A stretch of DNA of 64,000 bases from Yersinia rochesterensis (lineage in GTDB: Bacteria > Pseudomonadota > Gammaproteobacteria > Enterobacterales > Enterobacteriaceae), in the NCBI RefSeq assembly GCF_003600645.1, contig NZ_CP032482.1, positions 496,001 to 560,000 of the forward strand, written 5' to 3'. This document shows, piece by piece, positions 32,040 to 41,925 of this stretch (position 1 is the stretch's first letter; the number at the start of each line of letters is the position of its first letter). The notes under the pieces were generated by a model that was not told where the DNA came from, ran no database searches, and worked only from the letters and a program-made list of their open reading frames with translations. The translations under genes and the position numbers were made by a program.

Positions 32040-32695
32040 AGTGCTTCCAGTCGATAGCCAATGCCCCGGACTGTCCGGATCCTGTCTTTACCCAATTTAC
32101 GCCGCAGATTGTGAATATGTACTTCCAGCGTATTGGAGCCGAGATCGTCATTCCAGGTATACAGGTCTTGCTGCAACAATTCACGATTGACAGTTTGGCC
32201 AGCCCGCATAATTAAACGCGAGAGAATCGCAAATTCTTTGGGCGTGACTTCCAACTGTTGGCCCTGCAAACACACTTGCTGGGTAGACAGATTAAGACTC
32301 AGGTCATCTTGCTGGACCAGATTGTCACTTTGCCCTTGATAGCGGCGGATCAGCGCTCGAACACGGGCCAGCAATTCTGCGAGGGCGAAAGGTTTTATTA
32401 AGTAATCGTCAGCACCGGCATCCAGCCCGTCAACTCTATCCTCAAGTGCATCGCGCGCTGTCAGGATAAGCACCGGCAGCGTGACATGCTCGCGCCGCCA
32501 TTGACGAAGCAATACGGCACCATCTTGATCCGGTAAACCGAGGTCAAGAATCACCATGCTGTACTGGCTGGTGAGCAACAAACTGTGCGCCTCTGCGGCG
32601 GTACCCGCGCAGTCACAGGGATAGCCCGCGTTAGTCAGCGCCATGGCGATCCCTCGTTGTAACAGTTCGTCATCTTCAACAATCAGTAGTTTCAT
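32036..32695 (-). CDS. pmrA: response regulator PmrA (BasR)
   Basis: PmrA is an OmpR-family activator of polymyxin-resistance and LPS-modification genes. The 219-residue product has the receiver domain with the acidic pocket EDDELL, the phosphorylation site Asp51 in VILDLGLPDQDG, LTARDALEDRVDGLDAGADDYLIKPFALAEL, and a C-terminal winged helix with the PmrA-like YTWNDDLGSNTLEVHIHNLRR (in two overlapping parts). These features favour PmrA over QseB, its nearest relative. It starts 26 bp after the dacB stop, so dacB-pmrA-pmrB may be one transcript. Confidence 0.9.
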   Translation of the reverse strand: MKLLIVEDDELLQRGIAMALTNAGYPCDCAGTAAEAHSLLLTSQYSMVILDLGLPDQDGAVLLRQWRREHVTLPVLILTARDALEDRVDGLDAGADDYLIKPFALAELLARVRALIRRYQGQSDNLVQQDDLSLNLSTQQVCLQGQQLEVTPKEFAILSRLIMRAGQTVNRELLQQDLYTWNDDLGSNTLEVHIHNLRRKLGKDRIRTVRGIGYRLEAL

Positions 32696-32721
32696 GGTTT
32701 TTCGCTATCATAATAAGGATG

Positions 32722-34170
32722 TTAGTTATTCTGATAAATATCTTTATACAGGCGACTTTCGAAACGAACTAATGGTGCCCGACGATTTTTTTGGTCTTCA
32801 GGTGGTACCGCGTAGCCAGATAAAAATTGTACAAAGGCCATACGCTGCCCACTGGCGGTAGTTATAAATCCGGCCAGATTGTACACGCCTTGCAAAGCAC
32901 CTGTTTTCGCTGAAACCTTGCCGTCAACCCCGGCTTCGTGTAGCCCACCACGATAACGTAATGTGCCGTCGTAGCCTGATAATGGCAGCATTGAGATAAA
33001 GTTAAGCTCTTGATCGTGTTGAGCAATATATTGCAACGTCTGCATCATGGTTGCCGGTGAAATAAGGTTATGCCGTGATAAGCCAGACCCATCCACGACA
33101 ATACTATTTCCGAGGTCTACCCCCGCTTTTTGGCGCAATACTTGGCGTACAGCATCAGCGCCAGCGCGCCATGTACCTGGCACCCCAAACCGCTGATGAC
33201 CAATAGTTCTAAATACCGTGTCCGCAATCATGTTGTCAGACTTTTTCAACATGATTTTCAATAAGTCATGTAGCGGCGCTGATTGCGCTTGAGCTAACAG
33301 GGTGCCTGCTGGATTTGGCGTAGTTTGACGGCGCAAACTGCCATCAATTTGGATATCAGCTTTCTTCAATTCATCCTTCAAAATAGCCCCGGCATAGCTG
33401 GCACCATTTTGTACTGCGAAGGCCAAGGGCAGCGGCTCACTGCGTTGTGTCAGGCAGCCCGTCAGTGTGAACCGGTTTAACTCACCGGGCACCACATCTA
33501 ATTCGCAATATTGTGCATCAGGCGAACCTTTAGCTAAGGTGCGGACTTCACTGAACATCTGCACCGGGTAATAAGATGCGACTCGGATAAACGCCATGTC
33601 GCCGGGGTTCGGGGCGCTATAGAGGGAGACTGAAAAACAGTTCCGGTCGACAATCGCCGCAGCTGGCGGGGCGCTAAAGCATTGCGTCATGTCGTTCCAC
33701 GGCCAACCAGGGGCTTTGTCATGGCTGGCAAAAACCGACGTATCGATAATCAAATCACCGGCGATTTGTTTTACACCCGCTTTTCTGAGTGTCGTCACCA
33801 TATTACGCAACTGTTGGCGTGTTAAGGTGGGATCACCGTCAAAACGAGCAATTAAATTGCCACGTAATACACCATCCGTGATTGTGGCGTGGCTTTCTAA
33901 TGTGGTATTAAAGCGAAAATCTGGGCCAAGTTGCAACAATGCCGCCAGCGCAGTCAGGACCTTTTGCGTACTGGCAGGTAATGCCATTTGCTGAGCGTGA
34001 TAGTCTATTACCGGGGTTGTGGCCCCGATTTTTTGCACGACTAACGCAAGATTTGCCCCATCAGGCAGATATTGTGTGTAATTCTCAACTTGAGCCGCAT
34101 TGGCATTAGATATGCTGATATTGATTGCAATAGCACAGGCCAATCCACTGACAATTCGTGAAAAATGCAT
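32722..34170 (-). CDS. dacB: D-Ala-D-Ala carboxypeptidase/endopeptidase PBP4
   Basis: PBP4 trims stem peptides and cuts DD-crosslinks in the periplasm. The 482-residue product has a signal peptide (residues 1-26, ending NANA before AQVENY). The class C PBP motifs are SxxK at Ser67-Lys70 (PASTQKVLTAL), SxN in KKSDNMIADTVFR and KTG in KVSAKTGALQGVY. The large insert between the first two motifs is typical. It is divergent from greA as in E. coli, but pmrAB now lies downstream. Confidence 0.95.
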   Translation of the reverse strand: MHFSRIVSGLACAIAINISISNANAAQVENYTQYLPDGANLALVVQKIGATTPVIDYHAQQMALPASTQKVLTALAALLQLGPDFRFNTTLESHATITDGVLRGNLIARFDGDPTLTRQQLRNMVTTLRKAGVKQIAGDLIIDTSVFASHDKAPGWPWNDMTQCFSAPPAAAIVDRNCFSVSLYSAPNPGDMAFIRVASYYPVQMFSEVRTLAKGSPDAQYCELDVVPGELNRFTLTGCLTQRSEPLPLAFAVQNGASYAGAILKDELKKADIQIDGSLRRQTTPNPAGTLLAQAQSAPLHDLLKIMLKKSDNMIADTVFRTIGHQRFGVPGTWRAGADAVRQVLRQKAGVDLGNSIVVDGSGLSRHNLISPATMMQTLQYIAQHDQELNFISMLPLSGYDGTLRYRGGLHEAGVDGKVSAKTGALQGVYNLAGFITTASGQRMAFVQFLSGYAVPPEDQKNRRAPLVRFESRLYKDIYQNN

Positions 34171-34429
34171 AATTTCGATATAACTGCTGAATAACGTGTT
34201 GCCATACTACGGTGCAACGAGGGCGAAAGTAAACGATGACCCTAAAGGAACTCTACGTTAAAATGCATATCAAAATGCAAAATCGATCCTGACTTGGGGT
34301 TTTAGCTCCGGGGGTGATTTTTTTGTTTATCGCCTGGAGGCGGGTAAAGTATCTGACTTGCCGCATTTTCATTCGAAAACGTTAGGATGACGGTTTTTTG
34401 AACAGGATAGATTTAGAGGTATTTAAAAG

Positions 34430-34906
34430 ATGAAACAGATTCCGATGACGGTAAATGGCGCAGAAAAATTGCGCGAAGAGCTGGATTTTTTGAAAGGCGT
34501 TCGTCGCCCTAAAATTATTGCTGATATCGCTACTGCCCGTGAACATGGCGACTTAAAAGAAAATGCGGAATACCACGCAGCCCGCGAGCAGCAAGGGTTC
34601 TGTGAGGGCCGCATTCAAGAAATAGAAGCAAAGCTCTCTAATGCGCAGGTGATTGATATCACCAAAATGCCAAATAATGGCCGCGTTATTTTTGGTTCCA
34701 CTGTGCGTGTATTAAATGTGGTTTCTGAAGAAGAGCAGCAATACCGGATTGTGGGTGATGACGAAGCTGATTTTAAACAAAATCTTATTTCCGTTAACTC
34801 ACCTATTGCTCGTGGCCTGATTGGTAAAGAAGTCGATGACGTAGTTGTTATCCGTACTCCAGGTGGCGAAGTAGAATATGAAATTCTTACCGTAGATTAT
34901 GTGTAA
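34430..34906 (+). CDS. greA: transcription elongation factor GreA
   Basis: GreA rescues backtracked RNA polymerase by stimulating cleavage of the 3' RNA end. The 158-residue product has the N-terminal coiled coil ([20 protein letters not shown], then [20 protein letters not shown] with the acidic tip Asp/Glu pair at about 41-44). The C-terminal FKBP-like domain has [14 protein letters not shown] and [18 protein letters not shown] lies about 10 bp before the ATG. A long 5' leader is likely, since 259 bp separate it from dacB; in E. coli that leader gives rise to the GraL RNA, which I cannot confirm here. Confidence 0.97.
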   Translation: MKQIPMTVNGAEKLREELDFLKGVRRPKIIADIATAREHGDLKENAEYHAAREQQGFCEGRIQEIEAKLSNAQVIDITKMPNNGRVIFGSTVRVLNVVSEEEQQYRIVGDDEADFKQNLISVNSPIARGLIGKEVDDVVVIRTPGGEVEYEILTVDYV

Positions 34907-34968
34907 TACTTGTTCAACTGAACAGTAAGCATGCATTATTTATAAAAAATGAAGTTGTAAAGAAAAGT

Positions 34969-34990
34969 AAAAGGCCGCTTGCGGCCTTTT
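34969..34990. terminator. terminator between greA and yhbY
   Basis: AAAAGGCCGC and GCGGCCTTTT form a 10-bp palindrome with loop TT between converging genes; A and T flanks allow use in both directions. Confidence 0.85.
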
Positions 34991-35034
34991 ATCAGAACAA
35001 AGTGCATGGCACCTTTTCTCTAAAACAAGCGTCA

Positions 35035-35328
35035 TTAACGCGGTAAAATAATTTTGCGCTCTTTTGCTGGACGATAGAGCACTAAAATATTACCGATGAT
35101 TTGGACGTTAACGGCACCGGTCTCACGCACGATGGCATCAGCAATTAGGGCTTTGGTTTCACGCTCTTCAGCAGTGATCTTCACCTTAATAAGTTCATGA
35201 TGTTCCAGCGTTTGTTCGATTTCAGCCAGCACCCCTTCGGTTAATCCGTTATTGCCTAACATGACTACTGGCTTTAATGGATGGGCCAAGCTTTTCAGGT
35301 GCTGTTTTTGTTTGTTATTCAGATTCAT
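35035..35328 (-). CDS. yhbY: CRM-domain RNA-binding protein YhbY
   Basis: YhbY binds pre-50S particles and helps ribosome assembly. The 97-residue product is essentially one CRM domain: LNNKQKQHLKSLAHPLKPVV, then the GxxG-type loop MLGNNGLTEGVLAEIEQTL, HHELIKVKI, and RETGAVNVQIIGNILVLYRP. It is divergent from rlmE-ftsH across 146 bp, as in E. coli. Confidence 0.95.
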   Translation of the reverse strand: MNLNNKQKQHLKSLAHPLKPVVMLGNNGLTEGVLAEIEQTLEHHELIKVKITAEERETKALIADAIVRETGAVNVQIIGNILVLYRPAKERKIILPR

Positions 35329-35474
35329 CGTCTTTTTTGCTTAAGTTGGGATTGAAAACGGTTCATTCTACCGCCATCTCATGTGTATCACCAAATCGGT
35401 CTACGCCGAGAGGGAGTTTACGCGAGCTAAGCAATAGATGCGCGGACTCTTAATTAAGATAGTTGGAAAAAGAG

Positions 35475-36104
35475 ATGTCTAATAAAAAGCGTTCAGGTAG
35501 CTCGAGTCGCTGGTTACAAGAACACTTTAGCGATAAATATGTCATTCAGGCACAGAAAAAGGGGCTTCGCTCCCGTGCCTGGTTTAAACTTGATGAAATA
35601 CAACAAAACGATAAACTTTTTAAACCCGGTATGACAGTCGTCGATTTAGGCGCTGCACCCGGAGGTTGGTCTCAATATGTTGTAACCCAGATCGGCGGTA
35701 AAGGGCGAGTCATCGCATGTGATCTTCTACCAATGGATCCTATCGTTGGTGTCGATTTCCTTCAGGGCGATTTTCGTGATGAACTGGTTCTGAAAGCTTT
35801 ACTTGAGCGCGTTGGGGATAAAAAAGTTCAGGTGGTCATGTCTGATATGGCCCCGAATATGAGTGGTACTCCGGCAGTTGATATACCTAAATCAATGTAT
35901 CTGGTTGAATTAGCTTTGGAAATGTGTCGTGATGTACTTGCACCAGGCGGAAGTTTCTTGGTGAAAGTGTTCCAGGGAGATGGCTTTGATGAATACCTAC
36001 GGGAAATTCGCTCCCTGTTTACGAAAGTTAAGATTCGTAAGCCAGACGCTTCTCGTGCGCGATCACGTGAAGTGTACATTGTAGCGACAGGGCGGAAACT
36101 GTAG
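35475..36104 (+). CDS. rlmE: 23S rRNA 2'-O-ribose U2552 methyltransferase RlmE (FtsJ/RrmJ)
   Basis: RlmE methylates U2552 in the A loop late in 50S assembly. The 209-residue product, the E. coli length, has the catalytic Lys in [13 protein letters not shown], the SAM-binding motif [24 protein letters not shown] with the catalytic Asp, and [15 protein letters not shown] with the second Lys, ending [12 protein letters not shown]. The ATG at 35475 is used; an in-frame TTG four codons upstream lacks family support. ftsH follows 47 bp later, the classic ftsJ-ftsH operon. Confidence 0.96.
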   Translation: MSNKKRSGSSSRWLQEHFSDKYVIQAQKKGLRSRAWFKLDEIQQNDKLFKPGMTVVDLGAAPGGWSQYVVTQIGGKGRVIACDLLPMDPIVGVDFLQGDFRDELVLKALLERVGDKKVQVVMSDMAPNMSGTPAVDIPKSMYLVELALEMCRDVLAPGGSFLVKVFQGDGFDEYLREIRSLFTKVKIRKPDASRARSREVYIVATGRKL

Positions 36105-36151
36105 TACCCTAACGCTGTTTGTTAACACAGTTGTAATATGAGGTTAATCCC

Positions 36152-38095
36152 TTGAGTGACATGGCGAAAAACCTAATACTCTGGTTAGTTATTGCAGTCG
36201 TATTGATGTCTGTATTCCAGAGCTTTGGACCCAGCGAATCGAATGGTCGTAGAGTGGATTACTCTACTTTCATGTCCGACGTAACCCAAGATCAGGTTCG
36301 TGAAGCACGTATCAATGGACGTGAAATTAACGTCAGTAAGAAAGATAACAGCAAATATACGACTTTCATTCCGGTCAACGATCCAAAGCTGTTAGATGTC
36401 TTATTGACTAAAAATGTGAAAGTTGTTGGTGAGCCACCGGAAGAACCGAGCTTGCTGGCTTCTATCTTTATTTCTTGGTTCCCAATGCTGTTGCTGATTG
36501 GGGTCTGGATCTTCTTTATGCGTCAAATGCAGGGCGGCGGCGGCAAAGGGGCAATGTCCTTTGGCAAGAGCAAAGCCCGAATGCTGACGGAAGATCAGAT
36601 AAAAACTTCTTTTGCTGATGTCGCCGGTTGTGACGAAGCAAAAGAAGAAGTCAGTGAATTGGTTGAATATCTACGCGAGCCAAGCCGTTTCCAGAAATTG
36701 GGCGGTAAAATTCCGAAAGGCGTATTGATGGTCGGCCCTCCGGGGACGGGTAAAACCTTGCTGGCGAAAGCCATTGCAGGTGAAGCTAAAGTGCCATTCT
36801 TCACCATTTCGGGTTCTGACTTCGTAGAAATGTTTGTTGGTGTGGGTGCATCCCGTGTCCGTGACATGTTTGAACAGGCTAAGAAAGCCGCGCCTTGTAT
36901 CATCTTTATTGATGAAATTGATGCGGTAGGCCGTCAGCGTGGCGCAGGTCTGGGCGGCGGTCATGACGAACGTGAACAGACTCTGAACCAAATGCTGGTG
37001 GAGATGGATGGCTTTGAAGGTAATGAAGGCATCATCGTCATCGCGGCAACTAACCGTCCAGACGTTCTTGACCCGGCGTTACTGCGTCCAGGCCGTTTTG
37101 ACCGTCAGGTTGTGGTGGGTTTACCGGATGTTCGTGGTCGTGAACAGATTTTGAAAGTTCACATGCGCCGCGTGCCATTAGATACCGATATTGATGCTTC
37201 CGTCATCGCTCGTGGTACACCAGGCTTCTCTGGTGCTGACTTGGCTAACCTGGTCAACGAAGCCGCACTGTTTGCCGCTCGCGGTAACAAACGTGTTGTT
37301 TCAATGTCTGAGTTTGAGAAAGCGAAAGACAAAATTATGATGGGTGCGGAACGTCGCTCCATGGTAATGACAGAAGCGCAGAAAGAATCGACGGCATATC
37401 ATGAAGCAGGGCATGCGATTATCGGTCGCCTGGTACCTGAGCATGACCCAGTACATAAAGTGACCATTATCCCGCGTGGTCGTGCATTGGGTGTGACATT
37501 CTTCCTACCGGAAGGTGATGCAATCAGTGCCAGCCGTCAGAAACTGGAAAGCCAGATCTCGACTTTGTATGGTGGTCGTCTTGCTGAAGAAATCATTTAT
37601 GGCCCGGAAAAAGTTTCTACCGGTGCATCGAATGATATCAAAGTCGCTACGTCTATCGCACGCAACATGGTGACACAGTGGGGCTTCTCCGAGAAACTGG
37701 GGCCGTTGCTGTATGCTGAAGAAGAGGGCGAAGTGTTCCTTGGCCGTTCTGTTGCGAAAGCCAAGCATATGTCCGATGAAACAGCGCGTATTATTGATCA
37801 GGAAGTTAAATTACTTGTCGAGCGTAACTATCAGCGCGCGCGTACTTTGCTGATGGAAAACATGGATGTTCTGCATACCATGAAAGACGCTTTGATGAAG
37901 TATGAAACTATTGATGCTCCACAGATTGATGACTTGATGAATCGCAAAGAAGTCCGCCCGCCAGCGGGGTGGGATGATGTAAACAAGACTAAATCATCTG
38001 ACAACGATAGTACGCCAAAGGCACCAACACCGGTTGATGAGCCACATACACCAACGCCGGGCAATACTATGTCAGAGCAGTTGGGCGATAAGTAA
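36152..38095 (+). CDS. ftsH: ATP-dependent zinc metalloprotease FtsH
   Basis: FtsH is a membrane-bound hexameric AAA protease that degrades LpxC, sigma-32 and damaged membrane proteins. The 647-residue product has TM1 near the start ([19 protein letters not shown]), a periplasmic domain, TM2 (about 101-120), Walker [14 protein letters not shown] at about 195-207, Walker [12 protein letters not shown], the second region of homology [14 protein letters not shown], and the zinc site HEAGHAI at about 417. I chose the TTG at 36152 because GAGG lies 8 bp before it. The ATG at 36161, giving the often-quoted 644 residues, has its nearest site 17 bp away. Confidence 0.95.
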   Translation: MSDMAKNLILWLVIAVVLMSVFQSFGPSESNGRRVDYSTFMSDVTQDQVREARINGREINVSKKDNSKYTTFIPVNDPKLLDVLLTKNVKVVGEPPEEPSLLASIFISWFPMLLLIGVWIFFMRQMQGGGGKGAMSFGKSKARMLTEDQIKTSFADVAGCDEAKEEVSELVEYLREPSRFQKLGGKIPKGVLMVGPPGTGKTLLAKAIAGEAKVPFFTISGSDFVEMFVGVGASRVRDMFEQAKKAAPCIIFIDEIDAVGRQRGAGLGGGHDEREQTLNQMLVEMDGFEGNEGIIVIAATNRPDVLDPALLRPGRFDRQVVVGLPDVRGREQILKVHMRRVPLDTDIDASVIARGTPGFSGADLANLVNEAALFAARGNKRVVSMSEFEKAKDKIMMGAERRSMVMTEAQKESTAYHEAGHAIIGRLVPEHDPVHKVTIIPRGRALGVTFFLPEGDAISASRQKLESQISTLYGGRLAEEIIYGPEKVSTGASNDIKVATSIARNMVTQWGFSEKLGPLLYAEEEGEVFLGRSVAKAKHMSDETARIIDQEVKLLVERNYQRARTLLMENMDVLHTMKDALMKYETIDAPQIDDLMNRKEVRPPAGWDDVNKTKSSDNDSTPKAPTPVDEPHTPTPGNTMSEQLGDK

Positions 38096-38133
38096 GTCTA
38101 CTGTTGGCATCTAAAAGCGATGTGATTAATATA

Positions 38134-38160
38134 AACCTCGGGCTTGCTCGGGGTTTTTCT
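38134..38160 (+). terminator. hairpin between ftsH and folP
   Basis: AACCTCGGGC and GCTCGGGGTT pair over 10 bp with two G.T pairs and loop TT, followed by TTTCTTTTTTG. It may partly end ftsH transcripts and lower folP-glmM expression. The GAGGCG ribosome-binding site of folP lies just after it. Confidence 0.75.
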
Positions 38161-38178
38161 TTTTTGAGGCGTAATAGT

Positions 38179-39012
38179 ATGCATTTAAAGGCTAGAGGTC
38201 TGAAGTTGGATCTCACTCGCCCGCAGGTTATGGGTATTCTGAATGTCACACCAGATTCATTTTCGGATGGTGGGCATCACAATAATCTTGATAAAGCATT
38301 ACAACACGCCCAACTGATGTTATCGGCGGGTGCTACGCTAATTGATATTGGTGGTGAGTCCACTCGCCCCGGTGCTGCTGAAGTTAGTGAGCAAGAAGAA
38401 CTTGATCGGGTCGTGCCTGTGGTGGAAGCATTGGCGAAACGTTTTGATGTTTGGCTATCTGTAGATACATCCAAAGCAGCGGTAATCACTGAGTCAGCTC
38501 GTGTCGGCGCTCACCTAATCAATGATATTCGTTCGTTGCAAGAACCCGGTGCGCTTGAAGCTGCGGCAAAAACCGGCTTGCCGGTGTGCCTGATGCATAT
38601 GCAAGGGCAGCCACAAAGTATGCAGCAGTCCCCTCATTACGATGATCTTATGACTGATATAAATCAGTTTTTTAAGCACCATATTGACCGTTGTGTTGCG
38701 GGCGGTATCGCAAAAAGTAAATTGTTACTCGACCCGGGCTTCGGTTTCGGTAAAAATCTGGCGCATAATTATCAACTACTGGCACGGTTGGCCGAACTTC
38801 ACCATTTTGATCTGCCATTATTGGTCGGGATGTCACGAAAATCTATGGTTGGGCAGCTATTAAATGTTCCGCCACAACAACGGGTTATCGGGAGTGTCGC
38901 TTGCGCTGTCATTGCCGCAATGCAAGGCGCGCAGATTGTCAGAGTGCATGATGTCAAAGAAACTGTCGAGGCGATGTGTATCGTCGAGGCAACACTTTCA
39001 GCGAAGGGATAA
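38179..39012 (+). CDS. folP: dihydropteroate synthase
   Basis: FolP joins p-aminobenzoate to hydroxymethyl-dihydropterin pyrophosphate in folate synthesis and is the sulfonamide target. The 277-residue TIM-barrel product has the signatures MGILNVTPDSFSDGG near residue 20, IDIGGESTRPGA near 56, LINDIRSL, LMHMQGQP, LLDPGFGFGKN and VGMSRKSM. The ATG at 38179 follows GAGGCG; the open frame reaching 38104 runs through the ftsH-folP hairpin and is not used. glmM follows 9 bp later. Confidence 0.96.
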   Translation: MHLKARGLKLDLTRPQVMGILNVTPDSFSDGGHHNNLDKALQHAQLMLSAGATLIDIGGESTRPGAAEVSEQEELDRVVPVVEALAKRFDVWLSVDTSKAAVITESARVGAHLINDIRSLQEPGALEAAAKTGLPVCLMHMQGQPQSMQQSPHYDDLMTDINQFFKHHIDRCVAGGIAKSKLLLDPGFGFGKNLAHNYQLLARLAELHHFDLPLLVGMSRKSMVGQLLNVPPQQRVIGSVACAVIAAMQGAQIVRVHDVKETVEAMCIVEATLSAKG

Positions 39013-39021
39013 ATAAAAATT

Positions 39022-40362
39022 ATGAGTAACCGTAAATACTTTGGTACAGATGGCATTCGCGGCAAAGTGGGTGACAGCCCGATTACGCCAGATTTTGTAT
39101 TAAAGCTGGGCTGGGCTGCCGGTAAAGTTCTGGCTCGACATGGTTCTCGTAAAATTATCATCGGTAAGGATACGCGCATTTCTGGCTATATGCTGGAATC
39201 AGCACTGGAAGCCGGTCTGGCTGCTGCAGGGCTATCCGCTTCATTCACCGGTCCGATGCCGACCCCTGCGGTTGCTTATTTGACGCGAACTTTCCGCGCA
39301 GAAGCGGGCATCGTTATTTCGGCATCCCATAATCCTTTCTATGATAATGGCATTAAATTCTTCTCAATTGACGGCACTAAATTGCCTGATGATGTGGAAG
39401 AGGCGATTGAAGCCGAGATGGAAAAACCATTAACTTGCGTAGAATCTGCGGAGCTGGGCAAAGCCAACCGTATCGTGGATGCTGCGGGCCGTTACATTGA
39501 GTTTTGCAAAGGGACATTCCCGAGCGAACTCAGCTTGAATGAGCTGAAAATTGTGGTCGATTGCGCTAATGGCGCAACTTATCACATTGCGCCAAGCGTA
39601 TTGCGCGAGCTAGGTGCAACCGTCATTACTATCGGCTGTGAGCCGGATGGTATGAACATTAACGAGCAATGTGGTGCCACAGATGTTCGCTTGCTGCAAG
39701 AACGTGTTCTTGCCGAAAAAGCGCATGTTGGGCTGGCATTTGACGGCGACGGTGACCGGCTGATGATGGTCGATCACTTGGGTAATAAGGTTGATGGCGA
39801 CCAGATCCTCTATATCATTGCTCGTGAAGGTCTACGTCAAGGCCAGCTGAAAGGCGGCGCTGTCGGCACTCTGATGAGCAATATGGGGTTGCAACTGGCG
39901 TTGAAGGAGCTGGGCATTCCGTTTGTTCGCGCTAAAGTAGGCGACCGCTACGTGCTGGAAGCTATGCAGGAAAAAGGCTGGAGAATTGGTGCTGAAAACT
40001 CAGGCCACGTAATCCTGTTGGATAAAACCACCACTGGTGATGGTATTGTGGCTGGTTTGCAGGTGCTGACTGCGATGGTGCGTAACCATATGAGCTTGCA
40101 GGATTTGTGCAGCGGTATGAAGTTATTGCCACAAATTCTGGTCAATGTGCGTTTCTCTGGTGATCATAATCCACTGAAATCAGATTCAGTTGAAGAAGTG
40201 ACCCGCCAGGTTGAAAAAGAACTGGGCGACCGTGGCCGAGTTCTGTTGCGTAAGTCAGGTACTGAACCATTAATCCGAGTGATGGTTGAAGGTGATGCTG
40301 AAGAGGCACTGATTTCTGAAATGGCGAATCGGATTGCTGATGCGGTAAAAGCGGCAGGATAA
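39022..40362 (+). CDS. glmM: phosphoglucosamine mutase GlmM
   Basis: GlmM converts glucosamine-6-phosphate to glucosamine-1-phosphate for peptidoglycan and LPS. The 446-residue product has FGTDGIRG at the start, the phosphoserine loop [15 protein letters not shown] with Ser102, the metal loop [13 protein letters not shown] at about 240-252, the sugar-binding [10 protein letters not shown], and the phosphate-binding [12 protein letters not shown] near the end. It is 9 bp downstream of folP, so they are co-transcribed. Confidence 0.97.
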   Translation: MSNRKYFGTDGIRGKVGDSPITPDFVLKLGWAAGKVLARHGSRKIIIGKDTRISGYMLESALEAGLAAAGLSASFTGPMPTPAVAYLTRTFRAEAGIVISASHNPFYDNGIKFFSIDGTKLPDDVEEAIEAEMEKPLTCVESAELGKANRIVDAAGRYIEFCKGTFPSELSLNELKIVVDCANGATYHIAPSVLRELGATVITIGCEPDGMNINEQCGATDVRLLQERVLAEKAHVGLAFDGDGDRLMMVDHLGNKVDGDQILYIIAREGLRQGQLKGGAVGTLMSNMGLQLALKELGIPFVRAKVGDRYVLEAMQEKGWRIGAENSGHVILLDKTTTGDGIVAGLQVLTAMVRNHMSLQDLCSGMKLLPQILVNVRFSGDHNPLKSDSVEEVTRQVEKELGDRGRVLLRKSGTEPLIRVMVEGDAEEALISEMANRIADAVKAAG

Positions 40363-40375
40363 TGATTTTTTAGCG

Positions 40376-40395
40376 GGGGAGGGGGTTCTCTCCCC
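40376..40395 (+). terminator. weak hairpin after glmM
   Basis: GGGGAG and CTCCCC form a 6-bp stem with an 8-base loop, 14 bp after the glmM stop. There is no T run, so it is only a possible terminator or pause. Confidence 0.4.
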
Positions 40396-40585
40396 TGTAA
40401 ATTATGCTGAAGTTGAATAACTTGACGTTTTTTTCCGCAAATAAACCTATGTAATGAAATTGCCCTTGCGTGTACTAGACGCTTTGGTTAGTATTCACAC
40501 CCGCTTAAGTGGGTGAATAAGTCCCCCGCTTGATGGGTGAGAAGCATTTGGCATGCGGTGAACCCGCAAGGATACAGGTACAACT

Positions 40586-40921
40586 ATGTACGAAGCTCTT
40601 CTGGTTATTTTCTTGCTGATTTCGATTGGGCTAGTTGCTCTGATCATGCTGCAGCAAGGTAAAGGCGCGGATATGGGAGCCTCATTCGGAGCAGGTGCTT
40701 CTGCAACTCTGTTCGGTTCGAATGGTTCCGGTAACTTTATGACCCGCATGACGGCTGTATTGGCGGCGCTATTTTTCGTCATTAGCTTGATTTTGGGCAA
40801 TATGAGCACCAACCAGGGCAATAAAGGCAGCGAGTGGGAAAATCTGGGTCAGCCAGCAAAAGCTGAACAGACTACAGCACCAGTAGCGCCGACTAAGCCG
40901 AGTAGTGATATCCCGCAGTAA
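40586..40921 (+). CDS. secG: protein-export membrane protein SecG
   Basis: SecG is a small subunit of the SecYEG translocon. The 111-residue product has two membrane segments (about 2-22 EALLVIFLLISIGLVALIML and 52-74 TAVLAALFFVISLILGNMS). They flank the conserved cytoplasmic loop GKGADMGASFGAGASATLFG. A hydrophilic Ala/Pro/Thr tail follows. GCAAGGAT lies before the ATG. It precedes the tRNA-Leu gene as in E. coli. Confidence 0.96.
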   Translation: MYEALLVIFLLISIGLVALIMLQQGKGADMGASFGAGASATLFGSNGSGNFMTRMTAVLAALFFVISLILGNMSTNQGNKGSEWENLGQPAKAEQTTAPVAPTKPSSDIPQ

Positions 40922-41012
40922 TGTTTCAAAAGAAGTCAGTAGTCAGAAATAGAAAGAAAGTTTTAAAGTGGTTGTGACGACTTAATCAGTAAAAACAACC
41001 ATTTGAATCAGT

Positions 41013-41099
41013 GCCGGGGTGGTGGAATTGGTAGACACGCTACCTTGAGGTGGTAGTGCCCGATTGGGCTTACGGGTTCAAGTCCCGTCCTCGGTACCA
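41013..41099 (+). tRNA. leuU: tRNA-Leu (GAG)
   Basis: The 87-nt cloverleaf has acceptor GCCGGGG / CCTCGGT, a D arm with TGGAATTGGTAGACAC, the anticodon stem-loop CTACCTTGAGGTGGTAG with GAG at 41047-41049, a long variable arm TGCCCGATTGGGCT, the T loop GGTTCAAGTCC and encoded CCA. The long variable arm marks a class II tRNA. Two acceptor pairs are G.U. It lies 91 bp after secG. Confidence 0.98.
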
Positions 41100-41159
41100 A
41101 ATCAGACAGATAACTTGCTTTTTTGTCGTTATCAACGTAATATTTGCCACGTTTTCGGA

Positions 41160-41236
<77 letters not shown>

Positions 41237-41367
41237 CTTTCCTAAAGTGTTTTTTTTCAAATGTTGTATTCGGTAGACCTCAGATACTTTCGATTTCAAT
41301 TTGAAAAAAATACTTGTCAGAAAGTTGTACCGAAGCCGCTTTGCGGCAAACAGGGTCCAGTTGCATA

Positions 41368-41391
41368 AAGCCCCGAATTTCGGGGTTTTTT
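41368..41391 (+). terminator. terminator between metY and rimP
   Basis: CCCCGA and TCGGGG form the stem with loop ATT and TTTTTT after it. In E. coli the metY-rimP interval has similar partial terminators that let some transcription through to nusA-infB. Confidence 0.85.
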
Positions 41392-41451
41392 GTTATTTGA
41401 CAGCAGAATCACTGGGCTATTAGGCCCTTTTTTTATGTCTTGGGGGTGGGC

Positions 41452-41904
41452 TTGTCCACATTAGAACAAAAGTTAACAGAGATAATTTCAGCACCGGTAG
41501 AGGCCTTAGGCTATGAATTAGTCGGCATCGAGTTCATCCGGGGGCGCCAATCGACGCTACGAATCTATATTGATAGTGACGACGGAATCACTGTTGATGC
41601 TTGTGCTGATGTCAGCCACCAGGTCAGCGCTGTCTTGGATGTCGAAGATCCCATTACGGTCGCTTACAACTTAGAAGTTTCCTCTCCGGGCCTTGAACGC
41701 CCAATGTTCACTGCTGAACACTATACTCGTTACCTTGGTGAAGAAGTTACTTTGGTGTTGCGTATGGCTATGCAGAACCGCCGTAAATGGCAGGGCATTA
41801 TCAAAGCCGTTGATGGTGAAATGATCACGGTTACTGTGGATGGAAAAGATGAAGTGTTCGCGCTGAGCAACATCCAGAAAGCGAACCTGGTACCCCACTT
41901 TTAA
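41452..41904 (+). CDS. rimP: ribosome maturation factor RimP
   Basis: RimP is needed for 30S subunit maturation. The 150-residue product, the E. coli length, starts at a [23 protein letters not shown]. The N-terminal domain has [21 protein letters not shown] and [17 protein letters not shown]; the SH3-like C-domain has [13 protein letters not shown] and ends [11 protein letters not shown] at 41452 is chosen over a GTG four codons upstream because homology begins there and the G-rich TGGGGGTGGG lies just before it. Confidence 0.94.
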   Translation: MSTLEQKLTEIISAPVEALGYELVGIEFIRGRQSTLRIYIDSDDGITVDACADVSHQVSAVLDVEDPITVAYNLEVSSPGLERPMFTAEHYTRYLGEEVTLVLRMAMQNRRKWQGIIKAVDGEMITVTVDGKDEVFALSNIQKANLVPHF

Positions 41905-41925
41905 AGTTTGGATGAGGCAACTAGG

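Noticed and set aside
34171..34429. GraL-like RNA in the greA leader
   Set aside because: The long leader is present, but G-rich stretches near 34300-34320 do not form a convincing terminator hairpin by eye.
36152..36163. ftsH start at ATG 36161
   Set aside because: It is possible, but the only ribosome-binding site is 17 bp away, whereas the TTG at 36152 has GAGG at 8 bp; recorded as an alternative.
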